Positions 44,532 through 52,645 of a stretch of 59,070 nucleotides of DNA are shown here, one piece after another. This stretch comes from Opitutia bacterium (GTDB lineage Bacteria; Verrucomicrobiota; Verrucomicrobiia; Opitutales; Opitutaceae). Positions within the stretch are counted from its first letter, which is position 1. Each line of letters opens with the position of its first letter. The notes beneath the pieces were generated by a model. The model worked only from the letters and a program-made list of their open reading frames with translations, was not told where the DNA came from and did not search any database. The position numbers and the translations under genes were made by a program. The DNA is taken from positions 1 to 59,070 of the forward strand of contig CANJCM010000020.1 of assembly GCA_947472765.1 (NCBI GenBank). The letters are read 5' to 3'.

Positions 44532-45296
44532 ATGCCTGCATTTGCCGTCTATCCCAGCCTCAAGGACCTCAGCGTTTTCATCACCGGCGGCGCTTCCGGC
44601 ATCGGCGCCGAGATGGTGCGCTCGTTCGCGGCCCAAGGCTCGCGGGTCGGCTTCGTCGACTTCGATCGCGAACGCGGTCCGGCGCTGGCGGCGGAACTGT
44701 CGGCCGCCGGCGGACAGGTCCGATTCGAGTTCTGCGATCTGCGCGACATCGACGCGTTGAAACACGCCTTCGGTGCGCTCGCCGCCGTGCAAGGCCCGGC
44801 CCGGGTGCTCGTGAACAATGCCGCCCGCGACGATCGCCATCGGTGGGAAGACGTGACGCCCGAGTACTACGACGAGCGTATCAACACGAACCTCCGTCAC
44901 ATGTTCTTCGCGATCCAGGCGGTCGCTCCCGGCATGATCGCCGCCGGCGGCGGTTCCATCATCAACCTGGGCTCCGACTCGTGGTGGCGGGCGAGCGGCG
45001 GATTTCCCGTCTACACGACCGCCAAGGCGGCCGTGCATGGACTCACCCGCGGCATGGCGCGCGACCTCGGCCGGCATCGCATCCGCGTCAACACGCTGGT
45101 CCCCGGCTGGACGATGACCGAGCGGCAGAAGCAACTGTGGGTCACGCCCGAGGGCATGAGCCGCCAGCTGGCCGCCCAGTGCCTCCCCGATCCGATCGAA
45201 CCGGTCTACATCGCGCGGATGGCGCTCTTCCTCGCGTCGGACGACTCCGCGCACTGCACGGCCAATAACTACATGGTGGAAGCGGGGACGATTTAG
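44532..45296 (+). CDS. Short-chain dehydrogenase/reductase (SDR)
   Basis: 254 aa from the ATG at 44532 (the open frame upstream is repeat-derived). Classical SDR: ITGGASGIGAE nucleotide loop (17-27), NNAARD after strand 4, and catalytic Ser (SDS near 148-150) with YTTAK (Tyr161, Lys165). Asp43 after the second strand (FVDFDRER) suggests NAD(H) over NADP(H). The C-terminal AARMALFLASDDSAHCTANNYMVEAGT-like tail is of the usual type. Cytoplasmic. The substrate is unknown; sugar or polyol dehydrogenases are common in this family. No operon partner. Confidence 0.9.
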   Translation: MPAFAVYPSLKDLSVFITGGASGIGAEMVRSFAAQGSRVGFVDFDRERGPALAAELSAAGGQVRFEFCDLRDIDALKHAFGALAAVQGPARVLVNNAARDDRHRWEDVTPEYYDERINTNLRHMFFAIQAVAPGMIAAGGGSIINLGSDSWWRASGGFPVYTTAKAAVHGLTRGMARDLGRHRIRVNTLVPGWTMTERQKQLWVTPEGMSRQLAAQCLPDPIEPVYIARMALFLASDDSAHCTANNYMVEAGTI

Positions 45297-45901
45297 GGGC
45301 GGAGCGGAACGGAGGCGGTGGACGCCTGGGGAGTTGAGGGATGAGAGTTGAGAGACGGTTGGGGACGAGAGTTGAGCGCTCTCCGCGGCTCCGCGCCTCC
45401 GCGTGAGATGCACTTGGTGCGGCGGGCGAATTGGGGGTTTGGAGCAGATTAAGTTGAAGTGTAGCCGATCAGAAATTGCGGGCGCGCACGAGGCGCGCCC
45501 CTACATCGATTGTCATTTCGTGTAGGGGCGTGCCTCGTGCACGCCCAAATATGGCTACGGCATTCTTTAACCCGCTCTAGAACCCTCTGCGTCCTCCGTG
45601 TCCTCCGCGTTCAAATGGTTCGGGATCGAGCCGGTGTGATCCGCAGATGCCGGAAGATTTCGAGCCGATGGGTGAGCGGTGGCCCTACGAAGACGGCGTC
45701 CCTTTATCTTCCGGCATTTTCCGTCATCTGCCGATCTATCCGCAGCTCCGCGTGAGAGGCACTTGGTTCGGCCTTGGATTGGCCTTCTGTGCGATGGGTT
45801 GGGCTCAAACCTTTGCACAGAAGCACCTCCCCGTTTTGGACGGACCTTCCGTTTTGCGCCTTGCCCAAGTTTCTTAAGCGAATGAACTTAGCCGCTCCAC
45901 C
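45297..45901. repeat. 605-bp spacer, first copy of a 193-bp direct repeat
   Basis: 45330-45400 holds gagagttgag units and the 8-bp ctccgcgg array. 45480-45672 is a composite (inverted REP pair 45480-45504/45522-45546, tggctacggcattctttaac, 9-bp cctctgcgt array, cgcagatgccggaagatttc block). This stretch recurs nearly unchanged at 46703-46895, on the other side of the PEP-CTERM gene. 45709-45741 is an inverted cttccggcat-type array, and 45760-45825 the ccttctgtgc family. The gene downstream starts at a TTG at 45902. Confidence 0.85.
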
Positions 45902-46612
45902 TTGAAAACTTCATCGCTCGGGTTTTTCGCCTGCTTCCTCGTCGCCGTCCTCACGGCTTCTGCCCAAATCACGTTCACGGTCAACGGATCCACCACGTCC
46001 GCGGCCCTCGGCTACACCTCGGGTCAGGCCACGACCTTCAGCTTCGTGCTGAACGATTTCGCCCCCACCCTGCCGACGGGCTCGGTTTCGGTCGGCAATT
46101 TTTTTGAATGGAAGGACGATAACACCGCGACCGATCCCGCGATCTGGACCAGCGTCACCGGCACGGGGCTCTCCGGCACCTGGACCCGCCCGGTGACGGA
46201 CGGCTCGACCGCGATTTCCTACATCGACGCGTATGCCGCCGGTGGTCAGCTGTGGTTGATGGCGGGCACCGTCTTCGGCGGCGACACCGGCCTGACGGTC
46301 GGCGGGCAGTCGTTCAAGACGCTGATTCTGGGCGCCAGCTACTCCGGCCTGGATTTCTCCCCCGTCACCGGCGCCCTCGCGGACCCCTCGGATTATTTCG
46401 GCAACCATCTCGGCAGCTACGGTGCCAGCTCCACGAATGTCGCCGTGTTGGAAAACGGCATTGGCGGACAGGTCCACTTCAACATCAGCAGCATCGTGAT
46501 CAGCTCCATCCCCGAGCCCTCGACCTATGCGGCGCTCACGGGTGCCTTCGTTCTCGGCGGCACGTTCCTGATGCGTCGTCGTCGCTCGGCGACACAGAAC
46601 CCAAAAGAGTGA
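45902..46612 (+). CDS. PEP-CTERM sorted exported protein
   Basis: 236 aa. The start is a TTG at 45902: an in-frame stop lies upstream at 45875 and no ATG intervenes. The signal peptide MKTSSLGFFACFLVAVLTASAQ is well formed (cleavage after ASA). The body is Gly/Ser/Thr-rich beta, as in many PEP-CTERM exoproteins. The C-terminus is a full sorting signal: SIPEPSTYAALTG motif, hydrophobic stretch (AFVLGGTFLM), basic RRRR. It should be processed by an exosortase encoded elsewhere and linked to the surface or matrix. The gene is bracketed by two 193-bp direct repeats (45480-45672 and 46703-46895). Confidence 0.86.
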   Translation: MKTSSLGFFACFLVAVLTASAQITFTVNGSTTSAALGYTSGQATTFSFVLNDFAPTLPTGSVSVGNFFEWKDDNTATDPAIWTSVTGTGLSGTWTRPVTDGSTAISYIDAYAAGGQLWLMAGTVFGGDTGLTVGGQSFKTLILGASYSGLDFSPVTGALADPSDYFGNHLGSYGASSTNVAVLENGIGGQVHFNISSIVISSIPEPSTYAALTGAFVLGGTFLMRRRRSATQNPKE

Positions 46613-46996
46613 CGGCCGTAAGGGGGTCGGGCAGTTCGTTGTTAGCAGCCTTCCCGCTCCGGTGCCAAACGCTCGGAACCTGCGCGTCTAGAGTGAAGCT
46701 GCGGGCGCGCACGAGGCGCGCCCCTACATCGATTGTCATTTCGTGTAGGGGCGTGCCTCGTGCACGCCCAAATCTGGCTACGGCATTCTTTAACCCGCTC
46801 TAGAACCCTCTGCGTCCTCCGTGTCCTCCGCGTTCAAATGGTTCGGGACCGAGCCGGTGAGATCCGCAGATGACGGAAGATTTCGAGCCGATGGGAAAGG
46901 CCCGGACGACGGAGGACGGGCCGCGGACGACCTGCAACAGACGACGGCACCTGAGCTTGGATTCGCAATTTACCGCTTCTGATCCACACTTGTCCC
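46613..46996. repeat. Spacer with second copy of the 193-bp direct repeat
   Basis: 46617-46700 repeats the ttcccgctccggtgccaaac block also seen near 34680 and 40185. 46703-46895 repeats 45480-45672 with only about four mismatches and no length change, including the inverted REP pair (46703-46727, 46745-46769). Beyond 46900 the sequence is unique. No other gene evident before 46997. Confidence 0.85.
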
Positions 46997-47233
46997 GTGG
47001 TCGTCATTCGTCGCCTCACAGACCGGCATCGCGCCTATACGGGAATTTTCCTTCGCGGTGAGCCTCCGCGCATTTTTCCCACCAGCGATATGGAGCACGG
47101 TCGCATCCTGCAGATCTACAAACAAGACCGTCACTACGCGGACATCGTGAACGATTTCTCGGAATACGCGATCGGCTCCGATGCGCCCTTGCCCGCTGCC
47201 CCAGCAGCCGCGGCCGAGCGGCCGCCCCCTTAG
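46997..47233 (+). CDS. Possible small protein, unrecognised
   Basis: 78 codons from GTG at 46997. The middle (IFLRGEPPRIFPTSDMEHGRILQIYKQDRHYADIVNDFSEY) has a balanced, protein-like composition unlike the Arg/Pro/Ala-rich translations of repeat DNA, and the tail is Ala/Pro-rich. There is no signal peptide, and I do not recognise a family. It is 92 bp upstream of the serine hydrolase gene on the same strand. It could be a real short gene, a gene fragment, or chance. Confidence 0.4.
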   Translation: MVVIRRLTDRHRAYTGIFLRGEPPRIFPTSDMEHGRILQIYKQDRHYADIVNDFSEYAIGSDAPLPAAPAAAAERPPP

Positions 47234-47324
47234 CTAGTGCGATGCGCGTCGGGTCCAAGCCTTTGCACAGAAGGCTCGGGCTTGAACGGCTGAGCACTCC
47301 CCGTCACCTCTGTTCATTCTCCCC

Positions 47325-48593
47325 ATGTTCACCTTCGCTTGCCTCCGGCTTTCCCGCGCGCCCCTCGCCTTGGCCGCCATCGTCCTCCTCGCGGCCGTTT
47401 CCCGTGGCGCCGATCCCGCCGCGCAGGGCTTCGACCCCGTTCGCCTCCAGCGGCTCGATACGGTGATCGACACCGAGATCCAGGGCGGCCGTCTCGCCGG
47501 CGCCGTCATGATCGTGAAGCGCAATGGTCAGGACGTCGTGCTCAAGGCCTACGGCGCCCAGGACATCGAGAACGCCGTGCCGATGAAGACCGACACCATC
47601 TTCCGCATCGCCTCGATGAGCAAGGCCGTGACGTCCATCGCGGTCATGATGCTCTACGAGGAGGGACGTTTTCTCCTCAACGATCCCGTGGGCAAGTTCA
47701 TCCCCGAGTTCGCCCGCTCCGTCGTCGCCGTGCCGCCGCCCCCGGGCTCACCCGCCGACGTCAAATACGTCACCGTCCCGGCCCGTCGTTCCATCACCAT
47801 CCGTCATCTGCTGACGCACACCGCCGGCCTGACTTACGGGGACTTCGCCGCCGTCGAGGATTACAAGAAGGCGCGGCTGCACGGCTGGTATCTGATCGAT
47901 CACGACGAGACGATCGGCGAGGCGATGAAGCGCCTCGCCCAGCTCCCGCTCGCGAACCAGCCCGGCGAGGCCTACGACTACGGTTACAGCACCGACCTGC
48001 TCGGCTATCTCGTCGAAGTCGTGTCCGGCCAGCCGCTCGATCGCTTCGTCGCCGAGCGAATCTCCGGGCCGCTCGGAATGAAGGACACCTCGTACTACCT
48101 CGATCCCGCCAAGGCTGCGCGGCTCGCGGTCGTCTACGGTGTCGAGGACGGACGGCTCGTCCGCGGCGAGGATTCCAAGCGCTCCGACTTCATCGACGGT
48201 CCGCGAAAGCTGTTCTCCGGCGGCGCCGGCCTGCTCTCGACCGCGTCCGACTACGGCCGGCTGCTGCAGATGCTGCTGAACGGCGGCGAACTCGACGGCG
48301 TGCGTCTGCTGAGTCCGCGCACGGTGGAGCTCATGCACCGCAACCACACCGGCGAACTGTACAACCGCGACACCGGCGCATTCGGTCTCGGCTTCTGGGT
48401 GAACGAAAACCCGGGCCGCCTCGGCGAACTCGTCGGCGAAGGCGCCTTCGGCTGGGGCAGCGCGTACTTTCCGCAATACTTCGTGGATCCGAAGGAGAAG
48501 ATGATCGGCCTCATGATGACCCAGCTCCGTCCGACCGGCGGCAGCACGCTGAACCAGCGGTTCAAGACGACGATTTACCAGGCGCTGAAGTGA
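47325..48593 (+). CDS. Exported serine hydrolase (beta-lactamase/EstB-like), second copy
   Basis: 422 aa. Signal peptide (PLALAAIVLLAAVSRGAD). Catalytic SMSK (Ser97-Lys100), a second-motif tyrosine in YDYGYSTDLLGYL (YGYS near 214-220), and a C-terminal FGWGSAYFP stretch instead of the usual KTG. It is clearly related to the protein at 32380-33630, with a common core (LFRLASMTKPIVTVAAMML versus IFRIASMSKAVTSIAVMML). It probably acts on an ester or peptide in the periplasm; the exact substrate cannot be assigned. It has an ATG start and no close neighbour on the same strand apart from the uncertain 78-codon ORF. Confidence 0.87.
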   Translation: MFTFACLRLSRAPLALAAIVLLAAVSRGADPAAQGFDPVRLQRLDTVIDTEIQGGRLAGAVMIVKRNGQDVVLKAYGAQDIENAVPMKTDTIFRIASMSKAVTSIAVMMLYEEGRFLLNDPVGKFIPEFARSVVAVPPPPGSPADVKYVTVPARRSITIRHLLTHTAGLTYGDFAAVEDYKKARLHGWYLIDHDETIGEAMKRLAQLPLANQPGEAYDYGYSTDLLGYLVEVVSGQPLDRFVAERISGPLGMKDTSYYLDPAKAARLAVVYGVEDGRLVRGEDSKRSDFIDGPRKLFSGGAGLLSTASDYGRLLQMLLNGGELDGVRLLSPRTVELMHRNHTGELYNRDTGAFGLGFWVNENPGRLGELVGEGAFGWGSAYFPQYFVDPKEKMIGLMMTQLRPTGGSTLNQRFKTTIYQALK

Positions 48594-48771
48594 GAGGTCG
48601 AAGGAAGGCGAATCCAAAGACGATGCGGAGGGCGGAGGTCAGACGCCAGAGGACGGACGACAGACGACGGCCGGGCACTTGGTTTGGACTTGGATTGGCC
48701 TTCTGCGAAATGGATTTCTGGACGGCGCCGCCTACATCAACGATGACTGAGGCTCTCCTGTCCCACCCGAG

Positions 48772-49662
48772 ATGCCTGACTCCCAGAAGATTCTCCTGAT
48801 CGACGACGACGCCACGATGTCGGAAATGATCCGCTTGATGGTGGGTGCGTTCCGCCGCGGCACTTTTTCCGTGACGCATGCCGCCACTTACGAAGAGGGT
48901 TTGAAGGAACTGCTGACCGGCGCCTACACGCTTTGTCTGCTCGACTACCATCTCGGAGCGCGGGATGGACTTGAATTACTGCGGGAGGCAAAGGCCCAGC
49001 AGTGCCATACGCCGATCATCATTCTGACCGGCGACAGTGGGGAGGAAACCGACCTGGCCGCGATGGATGGCGGCGCGGCCGACTTCATGAAAAAGATCGA
49101 GCTCAACCCGCGCGGACTCGAGCGCGCGGTCGGCTACGCCTTGAAGATGTCCGAGACGGTCGGGGAACTGCGCGATCTGGCCTCGGTCGACGAACTGACC
49201 CAGTTGCCCAATCGGCGCGAGTTCGACCGTCGGCTGAAGGAGGAATGGCAGCGCGCCGGGCGTTTCCGCCGCCCGCTTTCACTCGTGATGATTGACCTCG
49301 ATCGCTTCAAAGCGATCAACGACACCTACGGCCACCCGGCCGGCGACGAAGTCCTGCGGCATGCGGCGCGGCTGCTGACCAGTCAAACCCGCCAGATGGA
49401 TTGCGTGGCCCGGCTCGGTGGCGACGAATTTGCACTGCTGCTCGTCGGAACCGATCGGGCCGGAGCCGAGATCGTAGCCTCCCGCGTCCGACAGCTCGCC
49501 GCCACGACCCCCTGCCGCATCCCGGCGAGAAATCTCTCCCTCGAGGTGGGAGTCAGCGCCGGAGTCGCGACGTGGCCGGACGACGCCCTGACGCAGGGGT
49601 CCCTGGTGGCGTCGGCCGACGCGGCCTTGTACGAGTTCAAGAGACTGCACCGGACGGCATAG
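48772..49662 (+). CDS. Receiver-GGDEF diguanylate cyclase (WspR/PleD-like)
   Basis: 296 aa in the cytoplasm. The receiver domain (about 5-125) has the acidic pair DDD (11-13), phosphoacceptor Asp58 (LLDYHLG) and Lys107/108. The GGDEF domain (about 135-296) has an intact GGDEF (216-220), the metal/GTP Asp in IDLDRFKAIND, and RQMD at 207-210, the position of the c-di-GMP inhibitory I-site (RxxD). It should make c-di-GMP when phosphorylated and be product-inhibited. No partner kinase is adjacent, so the phosphodonor is unknown. The spacer before it (48594-48771) contains only a short acggacgacagacgacgg unit and a piece of the ccttctgc family. Confidence 0.92.
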   Translation: MPDSQKILLIDDDATMSEMIRLMVGAFRRGTFSVTHAATYEEGLKELLTGAYTLCLLDYHLGARDGLELLREAKAQQCHTPIIILTGDSGEETDLAAMDGGAADFMKKIELNPRGLERAVGYALKMSETVGELRDLASVDELTQLPNRREFDRRLKEEWQRAGRFRRPLSLVMIDLDRFKAINDTYGHPAGDEVLRHAARLLTSQTRQMDCVARLGGDEFALLLVGTDRAGAEIVASRVRQLAATTPCRIPARNLSLEVGVSAGVATWPDDALTQGSLVASADAALYEFKRLHRTA

Positions 49663-50080
49663 GCTTCGGGGCGGCCGTAAGGGGTCGGGCTTTTGCACAG
49701 AAGGTCGAGCCAAGGGCGACCCAAGCCCTCTCACGCGGAGTCGCGGAGACGCGGAGAGTACCGGTGCTCTCTCGGCCCGGGCAAACCACTAACGGACACT
49801 AACGGCACGCTAACCCCGGACAAGTGTGAGTGCCCAGTGAGTGAAAATGAAGGCGGCTGTAAAGGGTCGGGCCGATCTCCAATCTATTGAACAGGAGGCA
49901 CACCGAGATCGGGCGGAGGGCGGATTGGAAACCTCCCCACCCTCTGCGTCCTCTGCGTTCAAACGGTTCGGACGCGAGCCGGTGCGATCCGCCGATGCCT
50001 CGGTGTCTCGGTCGTAAAACGAGCTTCGTGTCCTTCGCGGTTGCGCCCGGTTTGTTCGGCTGATCAACTCCCCGTCACCC
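49663..50080. repeat. 418-bp spacer with repeat fragments
   Basis: The ccttctgtgc family arm (inverted: ttttgcacagaaggtcgagccaagg region) at about 49690-49722, 8-bp gcggagac units (49737-49758), a CACTAAC-type array with degraded right side (49785-49843), and a 9-bp cctctgcgt array (about 49940-49965) with cgatgcctcgg units (49990-50010). A terminator for the GGDEF gene is not evident. No gene. Confidence 0.7.
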
Positions 50081-50875
50081 ATGAAACGTCGTGACTTCGT
50101 TAAATCCTCCCTCGCGGTGGCCGGTGCCGCGGCGGTCAGTTCCACGTCGGTGCTCGGCGCCGCGGAATCGCGCCCGAACGCGGGCCGTGAATTCTATGAA
50201 CTGCGGCTCTACCACCTGCGCCGGGGGCCGATGCAGAAGCGGTTCGATGACTACTTTCGCGACGCTGCGATTCCCGCGCTGAACCGCGCCGGCATTCCGA
50301 AGGTGGGCGTGTTTGGCGTGGTCGTCGGCCCGGACAACCCGACGATGTATGTGCTCATCCCGCACGCCTCCATGGAGTCGTTCGCCGCCGCCCACGAGCG
50401 GGTACAGGCCGACGCCGCGTACCAGAAAGCCGGGGCCGAATTCCTCAACGTGCCGCCGACGGATCCCGCCTACATCCGGGTCGAGAGTTCACTGCTGCGC
50501 GCGTTCACCACTATTCCGAAACTCGAAGTCCCGGCCGCGAAGCCGCGGATCTTCGAACTGCGCACGTACGAGAACCCCAGCAAGCGGACCAATCTGAAGA
50601 AGATTGAGATGTTCGATCAGGGCGAGATTGCCATCTTCCGCCGGACCGGACTGACGCCGGTGTTTTTTGGCGAAACGATCATCGGCACCAAGATGCCGAA
50701 TCTCACCTACATGCTGGTGTTCGACGACATGGTGGCGCGCGAGAAATGCTGGGATACGTTCCGCGCCGACCCGGAATGGAAGAAGCTGAGCACCACGCCG
50801 GGCTTCACCGATCCCGAGCTTGTGACCGATATCAGCAATGTGATCCTGCGTCCGACGCCGTATTCGCAAATTTGA
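50081..50875 (+). CDS. Tat-exported NIPSNAP-family protein
   Basis: 264 aa with a twin-arginine signal (KRRDFVKSSLAVAGAAAVSS). Two NIPSNAP/dimeric alpha-beta barrel modules follow: FYELRLYHLRRGPMQKRFDDYF (about 38-59) to about 135, and IFELRTYENPSKRTNLKKIEMF (about 160-182) to the end. NIPSNAP domains are ferredoxin-like folds of unclear biochemical role. Export by Tat is seen in planctomycete and verrucomicrobial members. The ATG at 50081 is the first codon of the RR motif. It has no operon partner; both sides are repeat spacers. Confidence 0.85.
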   Translation: MKRRDFVKSSLAVAGAAAVSSTSVLGAAESRPNAGREFYELRLYHLRRGPMQKRFDDYFRDAAIPALNRAGIPKVGVFGVVVGPDNPTMYVLIPHASMESFAAAHERVQADAAYQKAGAEFLNVPPTDPAYIRVESSLLRAFTTIPKLEVPAAKPRIFELRTYENPSKRTNLKKIEMFDQGEIAIFRRTGLTPVFFGETIIGTKMPNLTYMLVFDDMVAREKCWDTFRADPEWKKLSTTPGFTDPELVTDISNVILRPTPYSQI

Positions 50876-51304
50876 GGGCGGAGTTGAGAGTTGAGGGTTG
50901 AGAGCGCTTGGTTCGGCCTTGGTTTGCCTTCTGTGCAAGTCCAAGGCCCAAACCTTTTCACAGAAGGCGAGCCAAGGAATACCAAGCGAAGACAGCACTT
51001 CTCGACGATCCAAGCGTCGGAGTTGGAACGCGGAGGACGCAGAGGGCGCGGAGGTTTCGGGGTCGGACCCAAACCCCAATCCACTTGAACAGGAGTCGGG
51101 CCGAGGTCGGACCGAGCCGGTGTGATCCGCAGATGACGGAAGATTTCGAGCCGATGGGAAGAGCCGGGGAATAACCACTAATTTTCCCTAATCGGGCACT
51201 AATCCGAGCCGGTCGAAGGGACGGCTCGTGCTCGAAGCGGCCTCCGGGATTAGTGTCCGATGAGTGTCAATTAGTGGTTCGCCAGCTCTGGGCCTGGAGC
51301 CCGA
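50876..51304. repeat. 429-bp spacer with composite repeats
   Basis: gttgagagttgagggttgag units (50882-50903), then the ccttggtttg/ccttctgtgc 10-bp family with inverted arm (50906-50990), a reverse 9-bp acgcggaggacg array (51028-51055), the cgcagatgacggaagatttc block (51128-51155), and a full accactaat/attagtg inverted array with a longer loop (51174-51279). No gene. The DUF1552 gene ends at 51305. Confidence 0.75.
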
Positions 51305-52645
51305 TCACACGTCCGACAGAAAATCCAGATGGCCATTCGAGTTCCCCAACCGGTCGGTGGGAACTCCGGCCACGTCCAGCATCGTGAGGTGGAGGTTGCT
51401 GATCGGAGTACCTTCCTTAAAGGCCACATGCCGGCCGGACTTGATGCGCCCGCCCGCCCGGCCGGCGAGGAGCGTGGGGCAACGGCTGTGATCGTGACGG
51501 TTCGGATCGCCCATCGAGGCGCCGTAGGCGATCGCACAGTTATCCAGCAGTGTCCCGTCGCCTTCACGCACAGACTTCAGTCGTTCGATGAAGTACGCGA
51601 ACTGCTCGAGATGGTAGCATTCAATCTTCGTCACCTTCTCGATCAGCTCCGGGCTGTTGCGATGGTGGGAGACGGCGTGATGCGCCTCGGGCACTCCAAT
51701 TTCAGGATACGGCCGCACGCCGCCTTCCCGCGCCATCATGAACGTCCCGACGCGGGTCATGTCGGTCTGCAGCGCGAGCACCATCAGATCGAACATGAGC
51801 CGCGCGTGCTCGGCGTAGGTCGCGGGAATACCCTCGGGTTTGCTGGTCCCCGCAGGAATCATCTGCCGCGCGTCCGTTTCCTGACGCCGAATTCTCACTT
51901 CCAGCTCCCGGACCGAGGTCAGGTATTCATCGAGCTTTCGGCGGTCATCGGCCCCGAGTTCGCGCTGCAGGCTGTGGGTGCTCTGCAAGGTCAGATCGAG
52001 AATGCTCTGCCGGTACAGCCGTTGATTCTCCCGCTCCCTCGGATCGGCCTTCACATTCATGCCGCCGAACATCCGCTCGAACAGCAGGCGCGGATTGATT
52101 TCCGGCGGGAGCGGCTCCGTGGGGGACTTCCAGGCCAGCGCTTGATAAGCGCACGTGGCGCCGTCGCAGTCCCCGACAGTCCGGCTGTCCTCGCAGGCCA
52201 GCTCGAGCGAGGCGAACTTCGTCTCCCGTCCCAGCGCGCGGGCGGCAATTTGATCCGCCGTGACCCCGGCGCGATAATCCGCGCCCATCGTGGGTTTGAT
52301 GCGCACGCCCGAAAGGTAGGTGCCCACGGCCCGGCAATGATCGCCGCCGGCCTCGCCCAGGATCGCCCCGGTTTCGTAGGCGCTGAGTCCGCTCATCACC
52401 AGGATGTCCTCCCGGAACCGCTCGAGCGGTTTCAAGATCCGCGGGAATTCGAAGTCACGGCCGGTGGTCGTCGGATCCCAGTACTGCGTGATCATGCCGG
52501 ACGGCGCATAGACGTGCATCATGCGGACCGGACTCTTCGGCGTGGCGGACGCCTGCGCGAAAGCCGGCGTCATGGCGTCGAGCCACGGCAACGCGATGAC
52601 GGCACCCGTGCCACGGAGGAAGGTTCGGCGGGAGAGATGTTTCAT
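51305..52645 (-). CDS. DUF1552 family Tat-exported protein
   Basis: 446 aa. Twin-arginine signal (MKHLSRRTFLRGTGAVIALPWLDAM) with the PWLD motif that typifies DUF1552 proteins. Then GLSAYETGAILGEAGGDHCRAVGTYLSG, VTADQIAARALGRETKFASLELACED, TYAEHARLMFDLMVLALQTDMTRV and HHAVSHHRNSPELIEKVTKIE, with many conserved His residues. The function is unknown; the fold is alkaline-phosphatase-like by family. It is encoded 4 bp into the end of the upstream DUF1592 gene (ATGA overlap), the usual gene pair in Planctomycetota and Verrucomicrobiota. Confidence 0.9.
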   Translation of the reverse strand: MKHLSRRTFLRGTGAVIALPWLDAMTPAFAQASATPKSPVRMMHVYAPSGMITQYWDPTTTGRDFEFPRILKPLERFREDILVMSGLSAYETGAILGEAGGDHCRAVGTYLSGVRIKPTMGADYRAGVTADQIAARALGRETKFASLELACEDSRTVGDCDGATCAYQALAWKSPTEPLPPEINPRLLFERMFGGMNVKADPRERENQRLYRQSILDLTLQSTHSLQRELGADDRRKLDEYLTSVRELEVRIRRQETDARQMIPAGTSKPEGIPATYAEHARLMFDLMVLALQTDMTRVGTFMMAREGGVRPYPEIGVPEAHHAVSHHRNSPELIEKVTKIECYHLEQFAYFIERLKSVREGDGTLLDNCAIAYGASMGDPNRHDHSRCPTLLAGRAGGRIKSGRHVAFKEGTPISNLHLTMLDVAGVPTDRLGNSNGHLDFLSDV

